NCBI RefSeq assembly: GCF_027023985.1
Contig: NZ_JALVTW010000004.1
Location: forward strand, 1-57,211
Source of the DNA: Persephonella sp.
GTDB lineage: Bacteria; Aquificota; Aquificia; Aquificales; Hydrogenothermaceae
Direction: 5' to 3'
Length of the DNA stretch: 57,211 nt
Part shown: in pieces, positions 7,272 through 16,714 of the stretch
Numbering within the stretch: position 1 is the stretch's first letter
Layout: every line of letters starts with the position of its first letter
Notes under the pieces: model-generated
The model's input: the letters and a program-made list of their open reading frames with translations, nothing else
What the model was told of the DNA's origin: nothing
Database searches by the model: none
Translations under genes and position numbers: made by a program

Positions 7272-7762
7272 TGTCAGAGTTAGAAGTCCTTGGATTAAGA
7301 GAAATAGAAACAGAAATTTCAAATGAAGAAAGGCTTATAACATTTAGGCTCGGTGAAGAACTTATAGGGGTAAACATAAAAGATGTGATTAAAATAACAA
7401 AAGATATAGAGATTACCCCTGTTCCCAAAACAAAACCTTATATCCTTGGAGTAATGAACCTAAGGGGAAACATTATTCCTGTGGTTTCTCTGAAAAAGAA
7501 ATTCAATCTCCAAAGTCCAGAAGTAGAAAAACCGACAATAGTAGTGGTTGAAACAGAACTTGGACATATAGGAATAACCGTAGACAAAGTAGAGGGGGCA
7601 ATAAACATAAATCCCAGGGATATCCAGCCACCTCCTATGAACTCAATAGGTATTGACCCGGAATTTATAGATGGTGTTGTGATGATTGAAACAGAAGATG
7701 GACATAAAGAGCTTTTAACACTTTTAAATATAAAAAAAATATTCAGGCCTGAGAACCTGTAA
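7271..7762 (+). CDS. cheW: CheW, receptor-kinase coupling protein
   Basis: The 163-residue protein is a single CheW-like domain. It has RLITFRLGEELIGVNIKDV near residue 18, the PKTKPYILGVMNLRGNIIPVV core motif around residues 54-75, and a VEGAININPRDIQPPP stretch near the end. It links chemoreceptor tips to CheA P5 in the cytoplasmic signalling array. The ATG overlaps the cheA TGA stop (TGATG), so translation is coupled. The length is normal. Confidence 0.93.
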   Translation: MSELEVLGLREIETEISNEERLITFRLGEELIGVNIKDVIKITKDIEITPVPKTKPYILGVMNLRGNIIPVVSLKKKFNLQSPEVEKPTIVVVETELGHIGITVDKVEGAININPRDIQPPPMNSIGIDPEFIDGVVMIETEDGHKELLTLLNIKKIFRPENL

Positions 7763-7779
7763 AGGTTTGGAGGAAATAA

Positions 7780-8742
7780 ATGGCTAAAAAGGATTATCTT
7801 CCAAAAATACTTGAGACAGGAGCTAATGAACTTGAGATAATCGACTTTAGAATGTATGAGCTTCTTGATAACGGAGAAATATATGAATGGGTTTTAGGTG
7901 TAAATGTAGCAAAGGTTCGCGAAGTAACCAGAAGGCCGGAAAATATAGTAAAATCCCCAGGTTCTCCACCGGAAGTTGAAGGAATAGCAAAAATCAGAGG
8001 TGAAATAGTTCCTATAGTGAATCTTGCAAAATGGATGAAAATTAGAGAACCTGAAGGAGCAGGAAAATATGTAATAGTTATGGAATTCCTCAGAGAAATT
8101 GTAGGTGTTATAGTTCACGAGGCAAAAAGAATTAGAAGAATAAAATGGGCTGACATAAAAAAACCTCCTCCAAGCATTGAAGAAAGACTTGGAGGAAAAA
8201 TTGTAGGTGTTATTGAAATAGAAGACGGTCAACTACTACTTTTACTTGATTTTGAAGGAATACTTGATGAACTGGGAATGATTAAGATATTCGGTATTGA
8301 GGAGGAAGTTCCCGAAGAAGAGGTAGAAAGAAAAGGCCATTTCACAATATTAATACTTGATGACAGTCCAGTAGCAAGGAAAATAATAAGAGGAATACTT
8401 GAAAAAGACGGCCATACGGTATTGGAGGCTTCCAGTGGTCTGGAAGGTCTCGACATTCTCAATAAATATCTTGAACAGGCAAAAGCAGAAGGGAAAGATA
8501 TAACAGACTACATACAGCTAATTGTTTCAGATATAGAAATGCCCGGGATGGATGGTCTTACATTTACAAGAAAAATAAAAGAACATCCGGAACTGTCTAA
8601 AATACCTGTTATTATAAATACATCCCTAAGTGATAGAGCAACAGTTGATAAAGCAAAATTTGTTAATGCAGATGCACACCTTGTTAAATTTGATGCACCT
8701 GACCTTTTAAAACTTGTTCATAAATATGCAATAAAAAAATAA
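7780..8742 (+). CDS. cheV: CheV, CheW-receiver fusion coupling protein
   Basis: Residues 20-165 form a CheW-like domain, with PPEVEGIAKIRGEIVPIVNL as its core motif. Residues 187-315 form a response-regulator receiver. The receiver has the acidic pair in LILDDSP, the phosphorylation site Asp251 in VSDIEMPGMDG, Thr280 and Lys302. CheV couples receptors to CheA as CheW does, and its receiver is phosphorylated, usually for adaptation or as a phosphate sink. With no CheR/CheB in this cluster, CheV is a likely adaptation component; that is inference. GGAGG precedes the start. Confidence 0.93.
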   Translation: MAKKDYLPKILETGANELEIIDFRMYELLDNGEIYEWVLGVNVAKVREVTRRPENIVKSPGSPPEVEGIAKIRGEIVPIVNLAKWMKIREPEGAGKYVIVMEFLREIVGVIVHEAKRIRRIKWADIKKPPPSIEERLGGKIVGVIEIEDGQLLLLLDFEGILDELGMIKIFGIEEEVPEEEVERKGHFTILILDDSPVARKIIRGILEKDGHTVLEASSGLEGLDILNKYLEQAKAEGKDITDYIQLIVSDIEMPGMDGLTFTRKIKEHPELSKIPVIINTSLSDRATVDKAKFVNADAHLVKFDAPDLLKLVHKYAIKK

Positions 8743-8754
8743 GGAGGAAAATAA

Positions 8755-9150
8755 ATGGCATTACCTGACCCAAACATAAAAATACTTGTTGTTGACGATA
8801 TGGCAACAATGAGAAGAATTATTAAAGGTCTTCTTGAACAGCTTGGTTTTAAAAATATAGACGAGGCAGAAGACGGAAAAGTTGCACTCCAGAAATTAAA
8901 ATCAGGCAAGTATGATTTTGTAATAACAGACTGGAATATGCCAAATATGACAGGGCTTGAACTTGTTCAGGAAATTAGGAAAGACCCTGAGCTAAAACAT
9001 TTACCTGTGCTTATGGTTACTGCCGAAGCTAAAAAAGAAAACGTTTTAATGGCAATTAAAGCTGGAGTCAACAACTATATCGTAAAACCATTTACAGCAG
9101 AAGTTTTAAAGGAAAAAATAGAAAAAATTTTCTCGGCACTTAAAAAATAG
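8755..9150 (+). CDS. cheY: CheY, chemotaxis response regulator
   Basis: The 131-residue single receiver domain has the acidic pocket Asp14-Asp15 (LVVDDM), phospho-acceptor Asp59 in [11 protein letters not shown], Thr89 in LMVTAEA and Lys111 in IVKPF; the wording of these motifs is that of true CheY rather than a generic receiver. Phosphorylated CheY binds FliM and FliN at the motor and changes rotation. AAGGAGG lies 8 nt before the ATG. It is followed by two chemoreceptor genes. Confidence 0.95.
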   Translation: MALPDPNIKILVVDDMATMRRIIKGLLEQLGFKNIDEAEDGKVALQKLKSGKYDFVITDWNMPNMTGLELVQEIRKDPELKHLPVLMVTAEAKKENVLMAIKAGVNNYIVKPFTAEVLKEKIEKIFSALKK

Positions 9151-9170
9151 GAAATCAGGAGGATTAAGAG

Positions 9171-11024
9171 ATGGGTCTCTTTGGATGCAAAGATGCATAC
9201 CGGACTATAGACAGACTGAAGGAGGAAATAGAGAAAAAAGATGAATACATAGCCAAACTTGAGGAGTTATTAAAGGCAAAAGATGATGAAGTAAAAGTTT
9301 TACAAAATGATTTAAAGAAAAAACAACAACAGATTGATGAATTTCAAGAGAAGTTAGAAAGTATTAAGGGGAAATTCGGAGATTTACAAGAATATCTGAG
9401 AAATCAATGGAAAATACTGGACTATTTACAAGAAGAAGGTGTATTTATTGCCAATACAAACTTTAAACCTGGTAAAGAAGGAAATGAGCTGATTTTTGTA
9501 AACCAAAGAGGAAAGCAGATATTAAAAGAACTAGGAGAAGACATTAATAAGGTTTACGGCTTTAATATAGACTGGGAACATCCTGAAGGAATATCTATCC
9601 ATAGATTCCATAAAGACCCAGAAAGGATAAAACAGCTTTTAAAAGCCTTAAAACCAGGCGAAGTTATAAAAAATGCGGATATTGTTGTGGGTAACCACGT
9701 TATAGAATCTTATAGATTTGCTGTTACTGACCCGGATGGAAATATAGTAGGATATGCTTCCACCTGGAAAGATGTAACCAGCGATAGATTCCTTGACAAG
9801 ATTATTCTTGAAACCTCACCTGAAATGGCAATGACCATATATGAAACAGCTCAGATTGGTATTAATACATTCAAACTAAGAGATGAAATGATAACTTTCA
9901 AAAATAATCTTAACCACATTGTTGATTCTGTTTCTGAAATAAGCAATGCATTATCAGAATTGTCAAACTCAATTCAAGAAGTCCAAAGAACACAGGAAGA
10001 TATTAACGAGCTTGTGGAAAAAGGTTCACAATCTATAGAAAAATCTGTTGCAAATATCAGACAGTCTGTTGAGGTTATATCAAAACTTACGGAATCTACA
10101 GCCGAGCTTAGAAAAAGAGTTACAGGTATTGAACATATACTTGATGTAATTCTTGAGATTACAGAGCAAACAAATCTTCTTGCCTTAAATGCTGCTATTG
10201 AAGCTGCAAGGGCAGGTGAAGTAGGAAGAGGATTTGCAGTTGTTGCTGATGAGGTAAGGAAACTTGCTGAAAAAACATCTAAGAGTGCCAATGAGATAAG
10301 AGAAGTTGTAATGGCAATTATGGAAGAAATGGAAAGAACAGAAACAGAAGTAACAAATGTCCGTGATATTATTAATGAAGGTGCTGAATATTCGGAAGAG
10401 ATAGAACGTGTCCTTGAAAAGATTAAAAATGCAAATGAAAAAATAACAAGTATGATAATGAGGCAAACTTCCTCTACAGAAGAACAATCAAATACAATAA
10501 AAGTAGTATCTGAAAAGAGCAGGGAACTACTGGAATCAATTGATGATATTTTAGACATCGGTATAGAACTCGACCAGATCGCGAATGCCACATTTAAAAA
10601 CAGTATGGAAGTATGGAATATGTTCAGACAAATTAGAAAAGTTGGAGAACTTGACCTGCTTACAAGGATACTTGAACATGCAGCATTTGTTGAAAACATA
10701 ATCAAAGCCATAGAAGGGAAAGCTTCGTTTACTCCTATTGACCATACACAGTGCAACCTTGGAAAATGGTATTACACACAAGGGCTTATTGAAGCTGAAA
10801 AATATGGACCTGAAGCTGTAGAACTTATGAAAGAACTTGAAAAACACCATATAGAGTTCCATAATCTCGGAATGGAAATAATGAAACTTCAAGAAGAAGG
10901 AAAAGTGGATGAAGCAATAGATAAGGTTGATATACTTGCCCAAAAATCAAGAGAAATTGCGAATATTCTTGTTAAACTATTTCAAGTAATGGTTATGAAA
11001 AGAAAAGAATCCCAAATACAATAA
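9171..11024 (+). CDS. soluble chemoreceptor with PAS and CZB domains
   Basis: The 617-residue protein has no membrane span. An N-terminal coiled coil (about 10-75) leads to a PAS-like domain (about 85-205, ending [13 protein letters not shown]). The methyl-accepting signalling hairpin has the conserved tip [23 protein letters not shown]-terminal CZB domain has [14 protein letters not shown] and HHIEFHNLG, giving the His/Cys zinc ligand set. CZB receptors such as TlpD sense zinc, oxidants or hypochlorite; the PAS domain suggests redox or energy sensing. Its ligand cannot be told from sequence. GGAGG precedes the start, and the stop overlaps the ATG of the next receptor by 1 nt. Confidence 0.9.
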   Translation: MGLFGCKDAYRTIDRLKEEIEKKDEYIAKLEELLKAKDDEVKVLQNDLKKKQQQIDEFQEKLESIKGKFGDLQEYLRNQWKILDYLQEEGVFIANTNFKPGKEGNELIFVNQRGKQILKELGEDINKVYGFNIDWEHPEGISIHRFHKDPERIKQLLKALKPGEVIKNADIVVGNHVIESYRFAVTDPDGNIVGYASTWKDVTSDRFLDKIILETSPEMAMTIYETAQIGINTFKLRDEMITFKNNLNHIVDSVSEISNALSELSNSIQEVQRTQEDINELVEKGSQSIEKSVANIRQSVEVISKLTESTAELRKRVTGIEHILDVILEITEQTNLLALNAAIEAARAGEVGRGFAVVADEVRKLAEKTSKSANEIREVVMAIMEEMERTETEVTNVRDIINEGAEYSEEIERVLEKIKNANEKITSMIMRQTSSTEEQSNTIKVVSEKSRELLESIDDILDIGIELDQIANATFKNSMEVWNMFRQIRKVGELDLLTRILEHAAFVENIIKAIEGKASFTPIDHTQCNLGKWYYTQGLIEAEKYGPEAVELMKELEKHHIEFHNLGMEIMKLQEEGKVDEAIDKVDILAQKSREIANILVKLFQVMVMKRKESQIQ

Positions 11025-12643
11025 TGAATAAAAAGCTTATTACACTGTTTATTACAGAGATCTTTATTACAGTTATATTCTCTATTTATCTAATCTCCAC
11101 TTCCCAGAAAATACGGGAGATGGAGAGTACCTATCTTCTTACTGGTAGGATTTACGACAAAATTTCAGCAGTTAAAGAAATACAAAAATTTGGAATTACA
11201 ATAAACAAGCATCAAATTTTAAATCAGCTTAAATCTTATCCTTATCCGGAAAATATTTATATTTCGAAACTATCTAAAATAATTAATACCTCTGACTGGG
11301 ATTCCTTAAACTTCCGTTTGTCACAATTTTTAACAGAATTAAAAAAACAGCAAAAAAGACTTACCTATATCCAGAGATTACTAATTGCAATTTTTCCCTT
11401 AATTTTAGCCATTTCCCTGTCCCTTGATTTTTATCTGATATATAAAGTTTTCTCAAACAGAGAAAAACAGATTAAAGATACAATAAGGAAAATAGTAACC
11501 GGTGAACCTCCTGGAAACATAACAATAGATGAACTAAGACTGCTAAATAATTGGCTAAGCTCCACATTTAAAGAAATGATCCAGTCCTCAGATAATGTGA
11601 TTAAAAACTCCTCTGTATTATTTATGGAGTTTGGAAAAACAGAAAATAAAAAGAAAAAAATACAGGAAAATACACTTGAGCTTGCCCTGACATCTGAGAT
11701 AGTTTCCATCTCAATAGAAAATATAAGTAGATATATACACAATATTTATAATGTAGTTCAAGAGCTTGATAAAAGGGCAATTGAAAGTTCAGATATTATT
11801 TTTAAATCAATAGATGAAGTCCAAGCCCTTTCATCTGAGGTAATATCCCTTAAAAGAAATGTAGAAACTCTAATGGAACAATCTGAAAAGATATATGAAG
11901 TTGTAAACACAGTCAAAGAAATAACAGAACAAACAAATCTCCTTGCCTTAAATGCAACAATTGAAGCTGCAAGGGCTGGAGAGGCCGGAAAAGGATTTGC
12001 TGTCGTTGCCGATGAAGTAAGGGCACTGGCAAACAAAACAAAAAGGTCAACTGTTGAGATAACACAAATAATAGATACTATTTCCCAATCTATGAAAGAA
12101 CTTGCTACCCAGCTTTCACAAAAAGCAAACAGAGCAATAAATGTCCAGAAACTTATGGAAAGTTCAGGTGAAAATGTCAGTAAGATGAAAAAAAGTGTTC
12201 AGCTAATAACAGGAATGACAGGTGAGATTTCCCAGCTAATAGATGAAGAGGAAGAAACCCTTAACTTTATGAAAAATGAAATAATTAACCTCAGTAAAGA
12301 GACAGAATCTTTCGACAGATTGTTTAATCTACTCAAAGAAATTTTATATGAAACAGAACAAAACTTTGAAAAAATACTGGAAAATATACCTTTAAACAAT
12401 TCTAAACTTGCGATAGAAGGGAAAATATACTTCCTCTCGTGGATAAGCCTGCTATCAAAAGGAATAAAGCAAGAATTACAGAAAACCCACATTTATGAAT
12501 GGATACAAAATAAACTAATCAAGCATCATCCAGAAGGTTTAGAATTGTTACATTTATTAGAAGAAATTGATAAAAAACCAGAAATAGATAAAAAAGATAT
12601 TTACAGATTTTTTGAAAAATTAGATAAAATCACAGAGCAGTAA
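11024..12643 (+). CDS. membrane chemoreceptor with a divergent C-terminal domain
   Basis: The 539-residue receptor has one N-terminal span (about residues 4-24), a short ~95-residue outside loop, a second span (about 121-143) and a cytoplasmic signalling hairpin with tip [21 protein letters not shown]. No HAMP domain is obvious. After the hairpin, the last ~80 residues align by eye with the CZB domain of the preceding gene ([10 protein letters not shown]...[16 protein letters not shown] against [10 protein letters not shown]...[15 protein letters not shown]) but lack the Cys/His zinc ligands. It probably forms mixed arrays with the soluble receptor. The small outside loop may sense a membrane or small-molecule signal; this is inference. 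Confidence 0.87.
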   Translation: MNKKLITLFITEIFITVIFSIYLISTSQKIREMESTYLLTGRIYDKISAVKEIQKFGITINKHQILNQLKSYPYPENIYISKLSKIINTSDWDSLNFRLSQFLTELKKQQKRLTYIQRLLIAIFPLILAISLSLDFYLIYKVFSNREKQIKDTIRKIVTGEPPGNITIDELRLLNNWLSSTFKEMIQSSDNVIKNSSVLFMEFGKTENKKKKIQENTLELALTSEIVSISIENISRYIHNIYNVVQELDKRAIESSDIIFKSIDEVQALSSEVISLKRNVETLMEQSEKIYEVVNTVKEITEQTNLLALNATIEAARAGEAGKGFAVVADEVRALANKTKRSTVEITQIIDTISQSMKELATQLSQKANRAINVQKLMESSGENVSKMKKSVQLITGMTGEISQLIDEEEETLNFMKNEIINLSKETESFDRLFNLLKEILYETEQNFEKILENIPLNNSKLAIEGKIYFLSWISLLSKGIKQELQKTHIYEWIQNKLIKHHPEGLELLHLLEEIDKKPEIDKKDIYRFFEKLDKITEQ

Positions 12644-12645
12644 AG

Positions 12646-13293
12646 ATGGAAAAGCTATCAGAAAAAAGAGTTTCAGGAGAAATTTTTATAAAAAGGTTTT
12701 GTGATAAATTCAGGACAGATATGAACTTTAGTTTGATATTCAGTGCAAATGTGGAAGTTACAGGCACAGACACAATTAAGCTGACAAATATAAATCCATA
12801 CCATTTATATAAAATTTTTCCACAGGTTGAAGAAGTATTTATATTTGTAAAATACAACTCTACCCCTTATGTAATAAATGCAAAAATAAAAAAGATAGAT
12901 ACAGACCGAATATACGCTGAAATAAAAAATGAAGAGATACACAAAGACAAAAGAAGATTCCACAGGTTTCATTTTTGTTGTAGAGATCTTGGTGATTTTT
13001 CCATAGAAAAAAATGGAAATATTATTACAAAATCTGCTTGCGTTCAGGAATTAAGTCGTAGCGGTGTAGGTGTTCTTAATCCTGAAATAGACAGTGTTAA
13101 GGAAGGAGATATTATAAGACTGGAAAATTTTAAGGATGAATTATCACTGGAAGTAAAAATCCTTTACAGAAAACCAAAGGGAAAATTTGATATTCTTGGG
13201 GGAGAAATCATAAGCTCAAACAAAAACTTGATTAACTATGTTATAAAGAAATATATTAAAGTATCAAAAGATTTAATTGAAAAAGCAGGATAA
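12646..13293 (+). CDS. PilZ-domain protein, probable c-di-GMP effector of motility
   Basis: The 215-residue soluble protein has an N-terminal ~95-residue beta-rich domain like that of YcgR-type flagellar brakes. A PilZ domain follows, with the RxxxR motif at 103-107 (RRFHR) and a second motif ELSRSGVG at 135-142. The consensus is D/NxSxxG, so Glu replaces the usual Asp or Asn. PilZ proteins of this layout bind cyclic di-GMP and slow or steer the motor. Its place directly before fliG supports a switch-linked role. The start has a weak Shine-Dalgarno and follows the receptor stop by 2 nt. Confidence 0.82.
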   Translation: MEKLSEKRVSGEIFIKRFCDKFRTDMNFSLIFSANVEVTGTDTIKLTNINPYHLYKIFPQVEEVFIFVKYNSTPYVINAKIKKIDTDRIYAEIKNEEIHKDKRRFHRFHFCCRDLGDFSIEKNGNIITKSACVQELSRSGVGVLNPEIDSVKEGDIIRLENFKDELSLEVKILYRKPKGKFDILGGEIISSNKNLINYVIKKYIKVSKDLIEKAG

Positions 13294-13298
13294 AAATA

Positions 13299-14327
13299 GT
13301 GCCGGAAGAAAAAAAACAGGAAAAAAGTCTTAAAGGTTCAGAAAAAGCAGCAATATTACTATCTTTATTACCTGAAGAAGTCACAGTAAATATTTTTAAA
13401 CATTTAAAAGAACATGAAATTGAAAAATTAATAAAACAAATTCTTACAATAGAACCTCCATCAAAAGAAACAGCGAAACAAATTGTTGAAGAAGCCTTTA
13501 ATTCTCTTAAAGAAATAGCACCAATAAAAATAGCACCAGACAATTTAAAGAAAATTCTTGAGCAGGCTTTACCACCTGACAAACTTGAAAAGCTACTGGC
13601 AGATACTTTGACAGTAGAGGAAGGAAAAGCTATATTCAGGGAACTTGAAAAAATGGACCCTAAATTTGTGGCAAATATAATCCAGAATGAACATCCCCAG
13701 GTGATTGCTCTTATACTTTCCCAGCTTAAACCACAAAAGGCAGCTGAGATAATACAGTATTTACCAAAAAGATTAGGAGTAACAAATGTTCAAGAGGAGG
13801 TTATAAAAAGGATTGCATCTATAGAAAAAATATCCAGTGATATGCTTAAGATGGTAGCCGATACACTTGAAGAAGAATTACTCACTGTGGGAGCTGGAAA
13901 AGAAGAAACATTAAGCGGAGTTGATATTGCAGCCGAAATTGTGAATATCCTGCCTAAAGAGCTGGCCCAGGAGATATTAGATGAAATTCGTAAAGAAAAC
14001 GCTTCTCTTGCAGATACGATTGAAGAGAAAATGTTCAAATTTGAAGATATTGTCAAACTGGATAACAGGGCTATTATTGAAATACTTAAAGTTGTTGATA
14101 AAAATGACCTTCTCATTGCCCTTAAAGGAGCTCCACCTGAGATTATGGATAAATTCCTGTCTAATATGTCTAAAAGGGCAGCACAGATGTTCCTTGAAGA
14201 TATGGAAATACTGGGACCAGTTAAAAAATCAGATGTTGAAAAGGCAAGAAAGAAAATCATTGCAACTATCAAGAGCCTGATAGAAAAAGGAGTTATAGAG
14301 TATGGGGCAGGAGAAGAAATGATTTAG
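13299..14327 (+). CDS. fliG: FliG, flagellar motor switch protein
   Basis: The 342-residue protein has an N-terminal domain with SLKGSEKAAILLSLLPEEV, the middle-domain EHPQ motif (NEHPQVIALILSQL) with YLPKR, and a C-terminal domain with an LSNMSKRAAQMFLEDMEILGPVKKSDVE torque-helix region in two parts. It sits on the FliF ring and transmits stator force. The start is GTG with AGGA 8 nt upstream. fliM and fliN follow directly, giving the whole switch complex in order. Confidence 0.95.
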   Translation: MPEEKKQEKSLKGSEKAAILLSLLPEEVTVNIFKHLKEHEIEKLIKQILTIEPPSKETAKQIVEEAFNSLKEIAPIKIAPDNLKKILEQALPPDKLEKLLADTLTVEEGKAIFRELEKMDPKFVANIIQNEHPQVIALILSQLKPQKAAEIIQYLPKRLGVTNVQEEVIKRIASIEKISSDMLKMVADTLEEELLTVGAGKEETLSGVDIAAEIVNILPKELAQEILDEIRKENASLADTIEEKMFKFEDIVKLDNRAIIEILKVVDKNDLLIALKGAPPEIMDKFLSNMSKRAAQMFLEDMEILGPVKKSDVEKARKKIIATIKSLIEKGVIEYGAGEEMI

Positions 14328-14336
14328 AGGTGAGAT

Positions 14337-15302
14337 ATGTCTGATGAGTTCCTGTCTCAAGAAGAGATAGATGCTTTATTAGGTGGTGGTTCGGAAGAGA
14401 AAGAAGAAGAAAAGCCCAAAGAAGATATAGCCCCTTTTGATTTTTCAGAAGTAGAGCATATCAAGAAAGGCGGACTTCCCGGATTTGAACTAATTTTTGA
14501 AAGATGGATAAAACTGTTCAGGGAAGAAGTCAGAAAAATCATGCCCCATATAAATATGATAACCAAAGAAAATATCTATATATCAAGGTTTCAAAATTTC
14601 ATGCTTAAAATTCCCCTTCCTTCCAGTTATACAATATTTTCAATGAGACCCCTTAAAGAAAACGCACTGCTTGTTGTTGATTCAAGACTTGTTTTTACAG
14701 TAATAAGCGTTTTGTTCGGAGGTCCTGCCAAACCATTCAAAGTAGAAGGTAGAGAATTTACAAAACTTGAACTTAGAGTAATACAGGATTTTATAAGCAC
14801 AGCTTTAAAAACATTTGAACAGGTCTGGGATGAATTTTATCCGGTTATGGTTGAAATTAAATCAATAGAACTTAATCCAAGTCTTGCCAGAATAGTCTCT
14901 CCAAATGAGAAAGTAATCATTGTTGAGTGCAAAATGGATATTGATGGATATGAAGCACCGTTTTATTTCTGTTTTCCACAAAGTATGTTTCTTCCAATTA
15001 AGGATATAGTTTATTCACAGGTTGCTTTTTCTGAAGACCCTGTATGGAAAAAAAATATTGAAGAAAAAGTTAGAAAGATAGAACTGAAACTGACCCTTGA
15101 ACTTACAAAGATGAAATTAAAAGTTAAAGATATTCTTGAATGGGAAGAAGGCACAGAATTAAACCTATATGTATCTCCTTCTGAAGAGTTTAAGCTTTAT
15201 GTTGAGGATAAACATAAATTTAATGCAAAACTTGGAAAAATAAATGATAAATACGCTGCAATGATAACAAAACCTATTCTTGAAGAGGAAAAAAATGAGT
15301 GA
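14337..15302 (+). CDS. fliM: FliM, flagellar motor switch protein
   Basis: The 321-residue protein opens with the CheY-binding peptide FLSQEEIDALLGGG, the most diagnostic FliM motif. A CheC-like middle domain follows, containing FGGPAKPFKVEGREFTKLE, and a C-terminal SpoA domain from about residue 245. It docks CheY-P and passes the signal to FliG. AGGTG precedes the ATG. The last 8 nt overlap the fliN start. The middle domain is intact and the length is normal for the family. Confidence 0.95.
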   Translation: MSDEFLSQEEIDALLGGGSEEKEEEKPKEDIAPFDFSEVEHIKKGGLPGFELIFERWIKLFREEVRKIMPHINMITKENIYISRFQNFMLKIPLPSSYTIFSMRPLKENALLVVDSRLVFTVISVLFGGPAKPFKVEGREFTKLELRVIQDFISTALKTFEQVWDEFYPVMVEIKSIELNPSLARIVSPNEKVIIVECKMDIDGYEAPFYFCFPQSMFLPIKDIVYSQVAFSEDPVWKKNIEEKVRKIELKLTLELTKMKLKVKDILEWEEGTELNLYVSPSEEFKLYVEDKHKFNAKLGKINDKYAAMITKPILEEEKNE

Positions 15303-15921
15303 AGAAGAAAAAAAGGAAAACCAATCTGAAGAAGAAGTAGATCAAGAAAAATTAGCAGAGGAATGGGCTAAAATGGCTGAAGCAGGCTCTTCTGAAACAG
15401 GAGAAGGGTCTCAGGAAGAATCTGTAGATCAAGAAAAACTGGCAGAAGAATGGGCAAAGATGGCGGAAAGTGGAGAATCTTCAGAGGCAGAAAGTTCTGA
15501 GGAAGTAGATCAGGAAAAACTTGCAGAGGAATGGGAGCAGATGGCACAGGCTACATCTGAAGAAAAAGAAAGCCAGGAAGAGCTTGCTAAAGAATGGGAA
15601 CAAATGGGAGCCCAGCAGGAAAAGCCTGTTGAAATGGCAGAATTTGAGAAGGAAAAATTAGATTTATTAATGGATATTCCCCTTGAGATTTCTGTTGAGA
15701 TAGGAAGCACTACAATGCCCCTTGAGGAAATCCTTAAACTAAATCCAAATAGCATTGTTGAACTTGATAGATATATTGACCAGCCTGTTGATATCAAAGT
15801 AAATGGTAAGCTTATAGCAAAAGGACAACTTTATACAGTAGAAAATAATTTTGGAATAAAAATAACAAGCATAATAACCGTCCAAGAAAGAATGAAACTT
15901 CTTTCAAACGACGAAATGTAA
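15295..15921 (+). CDS. fliN: FliN (long form), motor switch protein with repeated N-terminal motif
   Basis: The 208-residue protein has a C-terminal SpoA domain (about 123-200: LLMDIPLEISVEIGS through GQLYTVENNFGIKIT) typical of FliN. Its acidic N-terminal half contains four tandem copies of a VDQEKLAEEWAKMAE-like unit at residues 15-29, 44-58, 71-85 and 93-106. Many FliN proteins carry one such L(A/W)xEWA motif near the N-terminus. The ATG at 15295 was chosen over an upstream TTG because GAGG lies 6 nt before it. A second, short FliN is encoded at 36872, so this one may play the FliY-like part. Confidence 0.92.
   Translation: MSEEEKKENQSEEEVDQEKLAEEWAKMAEAGSSETGEGSQEESVDQEKLAEEWAKMAESGESSEAESSEEVDQEKLAEEWEQMAQATSEEKESQEELAKEWEQMGAQQEKPVEMAEFEKEKLDLLMDIPLEISVEIGSTTMPLEEILKLNPNSIVELDRYIDQPVDIKVNGKLIAKGQLYTVENNFGIKITSIITVQERMKLLSNDEM
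15337..15612 (+). repeat. four tandem LAEEW-motif units in fliN
   Basis: The encoded units begin VDQEKLAEEWAKM, VDQEKLAEEWAKM, VDQEKLAEEWEQM and SQEELAKEWEQM. The spacers between them are acidic, rich in Ser, Glu and Gly, and vary in length. The first three are nearly identical at protein level, and their DNA (for example gtagatcaagaaaa) is also very similar, indicating recent internal duplication. Confidence 0.85.
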
Positions 15922-15968
15922 AGATTTTTCTATATCTTCCGAAAAATCTTTCAAACACCCTGAGGTGT
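15920..15968 (+). other. two stem-loops between fliN and flgF
   Basis: AAAGATTTTTC (15920-15930) pairs with GAAAAATCTTT (15941-15951), and ACACC (15955-15959) pairs with GGTGT (15964-15968). The second hairpin contains GAGG, the probable ribosome binding site of flgF, in its loop and right arm. There is no T-run after either, so termination is unlikely; RNA processing or translation control is possible. Confidence 0.5.
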
Positions 15969-15972
15969 AAAA

Positions 15973-16704
15973 ATGGCAATAAATTTCCAACCGATATATG
16001 TTCTGGCAGCAGGTGGAGAAAGGGCACTGGAAAATTTGGACACGACAGCAAATAATCTGGCTAATGTTAACACACCCGGCTTTAAAAAACTACTCCTCAG
16101 GGAAATGAGCCAGTATATTCCGGAAAACAAAGGAGATACTGCACACCTGTTTGTTTTTCCCAGATTTAATGATACACCGGTGATAAACACCCAGGGTAAT
16201 ATTTTCAGAACAGACGCGCCACTTGATTTTGCCATATTTGGAGAAGGATTTTTTGCAGTTGAAACTCCAAACGGTATTCAATACACCCGTAATGGACACT
16301 TTTTCAGAAATCAGGATGGTTATATAGTTGATGCCAATGGAAATTATCTGCTTGATACACAGGGAAAAAGAATTCAAATTAAAAATATGATACAACCGAT
16401 AACAGTTGCAGATGATGGAACCATATATCAGGGAGACCAGCAAGTAGCAAAATTTATGATAAAAAACTTTACAGCTATAAAACCTGTAGGAAATAGCTAT
16501 TACATCCCTGATACACAAAAGGGAGCAACAGAAGTGCCAGCCCAGTATTCAATAAAACAGGGATATCTGGAACACTCAAACGTAAATGCAATTAAAGGCA
16601 TGATAGAACTTATAAATGCCCAGAGAAGATTTGAAATTTACGGAACACTTATGAGAAGTTTAGACCAGATGGAACAAAAAAGTAATGAAATAGGAAGAGC
16701 ATAA
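15973..16704 (+). CDS. flgF: FlgF-like flagellar proximal rod protein
   Basis: The 243-residue protein has the rod/hook family N-terminus (TTANNLANVNTPGFKK, about 24-39), the internal GEGFFAVETPNGIQYTRNGHF motif near residue 90, and the C-terminal helix ending SNVNAIKGMIELINAQRRFEIY. These coiled-coil ends are shared by FlgB, C, F, G and E. Its length and position just before flgG identify FlgF. It is exported by the flagellar type III system without a cleaved signal peptide. Confidence 0.9.
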   Translation: MAINFQPIYVLAAGGERALENLDTTANNLANVNTPGFKKLLLREMSQYIPENKGDTAHLFVFPRFNDTPVINTQGNIFRTDAPLDFAIFGEGFFAVETPNGIQYTRNGHFFRNQDGYIVDANGNYLLDTQGKRIQIKNMIQPITVADDGTIYQGDQQVAKFMIKNFTAIKPVGNSYYIPDTQKGATEVPAQYSIKQGYLEHSNVNAIKGMIELINAQRRFEIYGTLMRSLDQMEQKSNEIGRA

Positions 16705-16714
16705 GGAGATAACA

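Noticed and set aside
9974-10756. A 260-codon open frame on the - strand
   Set aside because: It lies wholly inside the chemoreceptor gene, is rich in Ser/Ile/Phe as expected for the antisense of coiled-coil coding DNA, and has no ribosome site.
13790-14272. A 160-codon open frame on the - strand opposite fliG
   Set aside because: Same reason: a Ser/Ile-rich shadow of a conserved gene.
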